From NCBI GenBank assembly GCA_036346255.1, contig CM070618.1, positions 64,332,256 to 64,396,255 on the forward strand: DNA of 64,000 bases. The letters are read 5' to 3'. The translations under genes and the position numbers were made by a program. Source of the stretch: Ampelocalamus luodianensis. Taxonomy: Eukaryota; Streptophyta; Magnoliopsida; Poales; Poaceae. This document shows, piece after piece, positions 56,735-64,000 of the stretch; position 1 is the first letter of the stretch; each line of letters opens with the position of its first letter. The notes below the pieces were generated by a model that saw only the letters and a program-made list of their open reading frames with translations, did not search any database and was not told the origin of the DNA.

Positions 56735-56865
56735 TGGTATGAGTATATACGAACTACACAAGTTGTATATACTCAAAAGATATATGAGCATATATGAACT
56801 ACACAAGTCTCATATACTCATATGAATATATATGAACTACACAAGTTATATATACTCAAGGATAT
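56735..56865. repeat. Three copies of an atatgaactacacaag unit
   Basis: The words atatacgaactacacaagtt, atatatgaactacacaagtc and atatatgaactacacaagtt occur at about 56741, 56783 and 56825, a period near 42 bases. Confidence 0.8.
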
Positions 56866-57812
56866 ATTTCAAAGTAGAGATCCTTAAAGTATGTGGACAA
56901 AGGAATATGGATTAATACTAATGAAACCACAAAATATAGAGTGAACTTCCCCTAAATGTGTGCATATAAGAATATGTAATGAAGACATATGCACATATTC
57001 AAGTTAACCTTTTGGTGGAGTTCAACCTATATTTTGGATTCGATGAATGCAGCAATATATAAGAATATGAAGTTGAATGCATACCTCTTTGATCTTTAAA
57101 TCCAACTAAGACTAAACATGAGATATAGCAATAAAAGAGTTGGTCTCACAAATAGATTTATCATTGTGAATGCATACATGTTTGGATTTTTCCTTTTATA
57201 TCCAAGCTGAGACTAAACAAGGTATAACAATAGAAGTGTTGGTGTCACAAATGGATTTGTCATCAGGAATGCATACCTCATTTGATTTCCACATTTTTAT
57301 CCAAGCTGAGACTAAACAATAGGTATATCAATAAGAGTATTAGTTTCATAAATAGATTTGTCATTAATAACCAAAACTCCATTAACACATAATGATGGGT
57401 CTAGATTCTTCACCAGTCTCGATTGGTCGATAGTGACGCTGGACATAGTAGAGCTAGCGGTGACCACACAACGCAATCTCGTCGGCGAGCGCATGCATGT
57501 AGGAGCAGTAGTGCCGAGTCATGTGTGTGTGCATGTTAGCACATGGAGTTAGTTGTTTGCATGCATGCATGCAAGTGGAATAGATAATGGTGTACGTCGG
57601 TGGAACGTAAGATGAGTCGCGCATTGCCAAGGTGAAAGTGTTGTGTTGGTACTAGGAGGTTGTGGTGCCGTATTTGTGTGTGTGTGTGTGTGGAGTTGAG
57701 TCTGGGACGTTGAGGAGATGTGTGCGTCTTCCTGTATTAAGTAACAGTTGGACAAGTCGTAGCTAAGATCGACTGCCTCAATAAGTAAGTGCACAAAGAT
57801 TAGTGAGTGATT

Positions 57813-58111
57813 TGTTAGTAATCTTTGTGCATATGGTATATCTAGATTTTAGGGAGAGTTTGTTTTATATAGTCCTACAATATTTAGGCAGTATTCATTA
57901 TGGATACTAGAGTTTGTGTTGTATCCCTTCAGGATACGTAGAATCCATTCCAAATACGAATAGTCGTTTGCTCTAAATAAAATGTCACCCCTGTAATCAG
58001 ATTCTGTGAACAAGAGCAATAGAGAAGAAGAAGAAAATCAGAAAAGTTGTTGTTATTCTGGCGGCACATTTTTTTTTGCATTCTTGTGTTCGTCTTCGGT
58101 TTGGGCCAACA
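57813..58111 (+). repeat. 3' LTR of the TRIM-like element
   Basis: About 299 bases matching 53786-54092. Confidence 0.85.
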
Positions 58112-58116
58112 TTTGT

Positions 58117-59600
58117 GTCGTGATGACATGAGTTTGCTTCATTCGCCATTGAACCTCGACTATGTTCGATATCATTACTTTCGCAATCTACAACCACAGA
58201 GCTAATTCAATCTGTTGGTTAAAAAGTTCTTAATTTACTGCTGTGAGCGCACAATCAAGGAAGACATTGCGTTGATGTTACATACCTGAAGATTGGAGTC
58301 TTTCTTTAATGAGGACATCTCATTGATTTACTCTCACATAACAACACCTAAACATCAATTGAGCAATGATAAGGTAATTTCTTTACTTGAGAGTTCTTTA
58401 TTGCATGAAAGAACAATGATGCTGCCTAATTGTTTAATTGATGCTTGTAAAAATGCTAGAAGTATCCATGGTGTCCAGCGGGAGGTGAGGGAGGAAGGCA
58501 CCACAAAAGGAAGACATGTAAGTGCTTGCATTTACTTTGGCCGAAAGGAACAAGCAAGAAAAGAAGAAATCAAGTTTCGCCCGAGAGAGAAAACTAGAGG
58601 GGATTTCGACCAAGCTAACAACTGCATGGTCCAAGGGAGACCAAGCCAAGCACCAACATGGGCCTTAATCCACATCCAAGGAGAACCAACTAGCCGCATG
58701 GACCAAGGTGGAGCTTCCATAGGCACATGGGCCAACCAAGGGAGAGCCAAAGGGGGCGCATGAGCCCAAGGAGGGAGGCACACGGCATGGAGGAGGGATA
58801 TTGAGCTCCAATACAAACTCAAAATCCGAATTGGAGACCTCTCCCAATTTCAGCCCAAAGTCAATTCTGAATTTGAAGCAGATTTCAATCCAAATTGGGC
58901 CCAATGAGTTAGAGAATTGTGTGGGCTTACATGCCACATATTTAGGCCTAATTATACTCATAATTTTTTCCATGTATCATTTGTTTTCCTTCAAAACACT
59001 AGAGTTTGAACCGTTTGCATTTAGGAGTTGAATTCGGTCTCTAGAACCCAAATTGGTGTTTTGGGCGTGTTGGCCCATGTGTGGCCCAACTAAAGGGGTG
59101 GGACTATTTAATGTTGGTGGTCTGTCCTAGGAACCCAAACCATGAATTTTGATGATTTTATTTAGATTGAACTAGTAGATTGATATCGTTCTTGAGAAGA
59201 ACTGTGTGTTCTTGCAAGTTCTTGGAGTTTGCTTGGGCTGATCTGTCATGGTCAACCTCTCCCATGCATTAGCCTACGTGCTGGTTGTGTGGATTGGATC
59301 ATCGTGAGCGTTGTGGTTTGATTGCCATTGAGGAGGTTTTGTGCTTGACGCAAGGTTGCCTCAATTTCATATTGCGTTGTTGTTTTTGAGTTATCATCGT
59401 GCTACGTGTATCGAAGATTCTAAGTCGTAAAGATCGGGTACTTTGTATCATTCTTTGTCTCACGTTTCCCAGGAAGAAGAATGCAGAGAGATGCAAATGT
59501 ATTTGGTTGACACCATGTTTGTAAGATACGATGATTTTCCATCCATCTTATCCTCCGTGTAGGGGTGCAAGTTGGCAACAGATAATCTAAAACATCCAAC
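58117..59600. other. Repeat-derived DNA, no supported gene
   Basis: An open plus-strand frame at 58293-58763 (156 codons, ending in a Gly/Gln/Arg-rich tail) resembles nothing I know. From about 58800 to 59500 the plus strand reads like the 3' part of an LTR or leader (ggcccatgtgtggcccaact, ggaggttttgtgcttgacgc, cgtgctacgtgtatcgaaga), but I cannot place its ends. Confidence 0.35.
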
Positions 59601-61765
59601 ATCTAAATCTAATAAAATCCTTACCTAGTACACATTTCAACATCTGTCGCCGCTTTGCGCCCATGCGCCTGAGCCGCCGCCACCACCTGGAAGACCCCTG
59701 GAGAGTCGCGTTCCATTTTACCCATCGCCAGCCGCTGTCGTGTCGCCGTTTGCCATAGTGCTGTCGTTTGCCATCGCCGCCGCCATCCCAAGCCACCGGC
59801 CACCTCCTTTGTTTCCTTCCTGTCTTCATCTCTCTCATTGACAGCGGGTCCCACATGTCAACAGGCACTATTTCACAGACGCGATTTACCATAAACCCGT
59901 TCTATTTCGTGGACTCCGTCTGTAGACCAAGGGCATATATGTCATTATGTGGAGCCTTTTATTATTTAACTCAAAAAGAATACTCCCTGAAATATTCCTT
60001 TTTCCCTCTCAATCTCCAGTAATTTCAATTTTCGACAAATTCCTAGAAGTTTGTTCTCCTTCATCCGAACTCCGAATTATCTCATTCTTCTTCCTAAATT
60101 CATCTAAAAATGAGATATTTCTTTCGATACTGGTTTAGTTAATTTTGGATTTTAATTAATTTTCTCTTACATTTATTTGTGTCTTGTTCGCTTTCTCTCT
60201 CATTTAGACAGGAATTTCCAAGGAGCATGAGCAGGATTTGAAGATCAGAGTGTGGTAATTGAGCAAGGCCAAGGCATGTTGTAACCTTTGATCATGTTGT
60301 ACCTACGTTTGTAAAAGTATATTGTTTTGTATTAACATGCATGCTACTTTTATATCAACTATTTTTGGGAGTAGCTATTTACCTAACTGATATTATGCCT
60401 CCTTGATTATCATAAATGCCATGTATCCATTATTAACATAAGTTGGGTTATTATTAGTTGGACATAACTGTACTACCAACATGGGTTGGCGTAGATACAC
60501 TTATATATGCTTAGTTGTACGATGAGCTTATATTCACAAGATCAATTATGATAACTTGACTTAATGAGATGGAATTGTGGTGCGATGCCAATGTTGTAAA
60601 ATTTGTTGTGCCATGGGAGGGAATGCTAGTGATCTTGGTTGAACAACATAGTTTCATGCTCAGTGAATGATCGTGCAGTAAATGAGGTGCAGGTAGCACA
60701 TTTGGGATGAGGTTGTCTTGCCTGAGTGAACATTAAAGACTTAACTTTGTACGCCATTGAACTGGGTCATATTGTACAACCACTTGCCTATTATAGGATG
60801 GGTCTGGCTGAATAATTTGCAATGTCTTGAATCTTGACTTTGGCTCCACCATGTGGTGGTGTGGGTTCTGGGATAGACGGGTAGATTCACATGGCGCAAG
60901 AGCCCCCCCCGACTCATTGGTGAAATCTTAGCGGGCAGAACTAGGTTGAGACAGAGCTTTGTAAAGGCCTTGTGATAATCACTTAGTCGCACGCCTATGG
61001 AAGCATATATTAACTGATATATTAAGTTGATTATCTCTTGTAGTTAAAGCTGTACAACCTCTATAAAGTGTTAAAACTGTTCGAACAACCGTGTCCCTAA
61101 TTATGGACAATGCTTGGGAATTTCACATGAGGTATATAATTTTCAAAAAATATTGGATAGTGGAATGGTTGGGAAGTAAACAAGTAGTTCATTGGTTGTT
61201 TCAAAGTGATTATTTACTTCATTTATTATGTATTTCCAATTACGTTTTACAATCTATTTACTGTATTTACGTACTGTCAACATTTGCTTTCTGCAAAAAT
61301 AACCATACAACTATTCCATTGTTTAAGCCTTGCATAAATATTAATTGCATACTGTTCCTTACGACTTGTTGAGTACTCTATGTACCAACGGCTATATACA
61401 TTGTTGATCAGTTGCTGAGGAAGAACCCGGAAACTCAGAGTTCTACGACGAAGAGTACTTTGAAGACTATACAAACTAGGATACGCTCCCCACTCGATTG
61501 CCTGTGGGCATGTCAGATGACCACCACAAGCTATTTTATTTTCGTTGCAAGAGTTTTATTTGTTTCTTAAGTCCTGTGTGGCAAGTAATGTAAACCTTCA
61601 CCATAAGGTCCGCTGCTACTATTCAATAAAATTTGTCTACTTTCTTAATTATTTCGTTGTATGGATATGATATTCATCGATACTGTACTGTGTGAGCTAG
61701 CTATTGATCTAAGGACTAGCTTAGAATACACAGAAGATCCAGATTTTCATATTTGAGTCCCGACA
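59600..61765 (+). repeat. LTR fragment, Tekay-like, 5'-truncated
   Basis: Shared landmarks in order: gcgggtcccacatgtcaaca (about 59844), atttgtgtcttgttcgcttt (60175), cctttgatcatgttgtacct (60284), ctaccaacatgggttggcgt (60473), tgtacaacctctataaagtg (61050). It ends gagtcccgaca at 61765. The 5' end with tgtaacatccc is not present, and no target duplication can be assigned. Confidence 0.7.
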
Positions 61766-62279
61766 TCAATTAATCACCACACGGTTGGATTAGTGGTGGT
61801 ACTATAATGTTGCTCTGATTAACCATTGCCTCTAATAGTTCTAGTCGTCTAGTGATTCGTTTTATTAGCTCCCATGATACAATTGCAATGCATGATCTCT
61901 TGTTGTCTAGAAAAAATCCTTTCAATTTGTTGTTAAATACGAAAGGTATTCGAATTCGATCGAATTGTGTCCGAAATCCGTTTTGAATCCGTATTCGCTG
62001 TACATCCAATTCACATTCGAATCCGACTAAAGTTATATGGAAATGAATATGATTTGGCCAATATCCTATTCGAATTTTCGACACCCTACCTCTGTGAAGT
62101 TAGGTTGTTAGTTTCCAAACTAACAAAACCATGGATGGTGTGAAGGAATGGAAGCAGAGCCATTTGATGTAATTGGATGGTAGATCAAGATGGCCACAAT
62201 AGTTGTACAACAATACCTCTACATTAGATGATCTGTTTCCGTATTTATGATACTTCATAGAACATCACTAGCTTAGTGT
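61766..62279. other. Spacer between two LTRs
   Basis: No gene. The stretch 61930-62090 is rich in attcgaatccg-like words. A related patch (gaatcagagtcagatgtgg to gatcgaattcaaatg) occurs at 16223-16322, so it is probably repeat-derived. Confidence 0.45.
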
Positions 62280-64000
62280 TGTGTAACAACTAGGCCCAAC
62301 ACTGAGCCAGGAATGCCACTAAACTACATTAACTACTAAATTAAACCACATATTATATTAAATTCCAGCAAACACATAACGAATAAAACCCACCTACGGG
62401 TCACAATAGAAACATCAAATAAAACCACATAAGCAAAAGAATCAACATACTAGATAACAATACTGAATAAAGAATTAATAGGTAATAAACAATCCATAAA
62501 TAATCTAGTGAATGAAGAAATCAAGACATAAACCATCTGGACATAATTTATCATGTCTAATAGTTCCTAAAGGAAATATCATAACACTAAAGTAAAAGGT
62601 TACATGACAGTGTGTTTCAGATAGTTGTAGTGCTAGGGAGTGTGCCATGTGAGCTATCCCCTCCCATGCGAGGTGACGTCAACGCCCACCTAAAATATAA
62701 TAAAGTAAGGGTGAGTCCACGACTCAGCAAGTATAAGATACAAGAGTAAATAAACAAGTTCATTACACAATTAATGCATCATGATTATTCTAATTCTCCC
62801 CATTCTCAAATCTCATCAAAATAACTCTTATGTATGCAAATGCCATGATGCACCTCTTTCAGCTAATACCAATATAGCGAAGTGTTCACCTGTTGATGAC
62901 ACGCTTTTCTCCCCCACCTTCGTTAGGGTGGGGTCCCTACCTCTGTAGGATTTTAACATGGGGGCACACAGTACTAGCCATAATCATGATAGTACTCACC
63001 GCCCTGGCCCTTATGCAAGCGAATGATGCAATAGTTCATTAAGCAAAATAATCTCACCATGTCAACCCCATGGTAATTGCATCATTAACATGATCATACT
63101 CTTTTCATCAACATTACCATGGCAAGTAAATAAACTTAACGAATCATAATTAAATCACATGGTAATAGATCAACAAGACAACAACAACCACCAGTTGTTC
63201 ACCATTATATCAAACACTTGCCTCTTTAACTTCTTGGAGCCGGGTGATGTAAAGACGATACGGTGCTTGGGGCAACACTCACTGGACAAACAATTAACAT
63301 ACATTAAAAAACATGCCATCATAACACTAAAACATTACACAAATTGTCACCACATCTATATAGAAAATCAACGCCTTTAGCTTGTCTTTACCGGACTCAC
63401 TACCCGTTGTCCCAATAGCAAAAAGGCTCTAACTCTCTCCTCTATACCCCAAATCTAGCAAACCATACACTTTCAGGAATTCCCATGAAATTATCTACGA
63501 TTTCCTAGTTATGACGAACTTCTGAATCCACCGTTCACTAACCTGTTTCCAACCCCGAAGACAACTCCAAAATCTGTTAGAACAAGCCACTTCAAAATTT
63601 TGTATCTTTTTTTGCATAGCTTGAAAAGTTATGGACGATAGCAGTTATGGAATATACTAAAAATTCCCTAACTTAATAAAGTCATCACCAAAATTAAATA
63701 AATTCATTTACTAGGTGAAAACAGTCTATCTACACGACAGCTGCAAACGACGTCCATTTTCTGGACAGCGACCGTCCTGGGGCCGTAACCTTGCGCTCAC
63801 AACTCTAAAGCTAGTGTTCTATACCTTCCTGGAAAGCTAATAAAATTCTATACATCTTTTCTAATTGGATGAAACTCTAAATCTGAACTTTAACCCCCTC
63901 TAATTTCCTCTGCAAGGTTCTGCACTGAAACTCAACGAACTAGGGCTTACAGAAAACCACACTTCCCAAGGACCAATCGATCTACGAATTGAACAAAGAT
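62280..64000 (-). repeat. Minus-strand LTR running off the window
   Basis: The plus strand starts tgtgtaacaactaggcccaa, that is, the minus-strand LTR ends gggcctagttgttacaca. Moving right it shows the inverse of Tekay-like landmarks: ctcagcaagtataagataca (62722), ggtggggtccctacctctgt (62929) and cacttgcctctttaacttct (63215). The 5' part and any internal region lie outside the window. Confidence 0.6.

Larger units (their letters stand above)
54268..57412 (+). mobile_element. 3145-base TG...CA insertion, probable solo LTR
   Basis: It starts tgtaagatcgaggaggtcga and ends ctagattcttca. It is flanked by tcagt (54263-54267) and ccagt (57413-57417), a 5-bp duplication with one mismatch. No primer site, coding region or second copy of its ends lies inside, so a solo LTR of an unrelated large element is the simplest reading. 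The interior has three distinct repeat zones listed separately. The strand is assumed. Confidence 0.6.
53786..58111 (+). mobile_element. TRIM-like miniature LTR retrotransposon with nested insert
   Basis: Short LTRs at 53786-54092 and 57813-58111 begin tgttagtaatctttgtgcat and end gggccaa(t/c)a. The sequence tttgt flanks the whole unit exactly (53781-53785 and 58112-58116). A primer site (tggtatcaagctc) follows the left LTR at 54094. Without the 3145-base insertion the internal region is only about 570 bases and encodes nothing recognisable, so the original element was about 1.2 kb. That fits a terminal-repeat retrotransposon in miniature. Confidence 0.85.

Noticed and set aside
58293..58763. 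156-codon plus-strand frame as a gene
   Set aside because: No recognisable family, no promoter or splice context, and a Gly/Gln/Arg-rich tail in repeat-derived DNA. Kept only as a note in the surrounding region.

Overview
This window looks like nuclear DNA from a grass (Poaceae). The one clearly intact gene is intronless and strongly GC-rich. Most of the rest is nested LTR retrotransposons, many of them with about 3-kb LTRs of the Tekay/Del chromovirus type, mixed with MITEs (Tourist-like, Stowaway-like, Mutator-like). The genus cannot be fixed from sequence alone. Oryza or a close relative would fit, but that is inference.

Region by region: 1-15.5 kb is a corridor of decayed gene pieces. 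It holds a minus-strand DUF506 (PDDEXK-like) remnant, then plus-strand pieces of a PPR protein, a PTH2-type peptidyl-tRNA hydrolase and an ER-type Ca2+-ATPase (ECA). The PPR and ECA pieces are each split by a minus-strand retrotransposon without recognisable pol (3951-6939 and 9287-15260). From 15.5 to 20.4 kb there are MITEs and no supported gene. The intact gene, a predicted plastid-targeted protein of unknown function, is at 20379-21083. From 21.2 to 25.6 kb there are MITEs, a hairpin and a 360-bp Mutator-type foldback element with a perfect 9-bp target duplication.

From 25611 to about 37464 lies an almost full-length Tekay-type Ty3/gypsy element with LTRs of about 3.1 kb. Its gag-pol is recognisable from protease to chromodomain but breaks frame many times. 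Its two LTRs are nearly identical in AT-rich stretches and differ mainly by short indels and swaps at CTG/CAG sites. That pattern suggests base-calling error at modified cytosines rather than old age. Its 3' end was lost together with the 5' end of a Stowaway MITE.

From 37.5 to 41.2 kb there are small DNA elements. From about 41.2 to 47.05 kb is a minus-strand Tat-lineage element, recognised by its extra archaeal-type RNase H and integrase. It is split by a 3253-bp solo Tekay-like LTR with a perfect 5-bp target duplication. From about 47.05 to 53.63 kb is another 5'-truncated LTR, interrupted by an opposite-strand 3515-bp solo LTR with TSD TGATG. From 53786 to 58111 is a TRIM-like element (LTRs of about 300 bp, TSD TTTGT) holding a 3145-bp TG...CA insertion full of internal repeats. 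From 58.1 to 64 kb there are further LTR remnants, one running off the right edge.

The window holds no operon-like set of cooperating genes. Its structure is a record of successive insertions, and most insertion events can be ordered by their target-site duplications. I did not find a convincing new biological system. The items most worth checking are the CTG/CAG error-like signature, the unusual ORF and palindromic minisatellite of the 9.3-15.3 kb element, the TRIM, and the unknown plastid protein.
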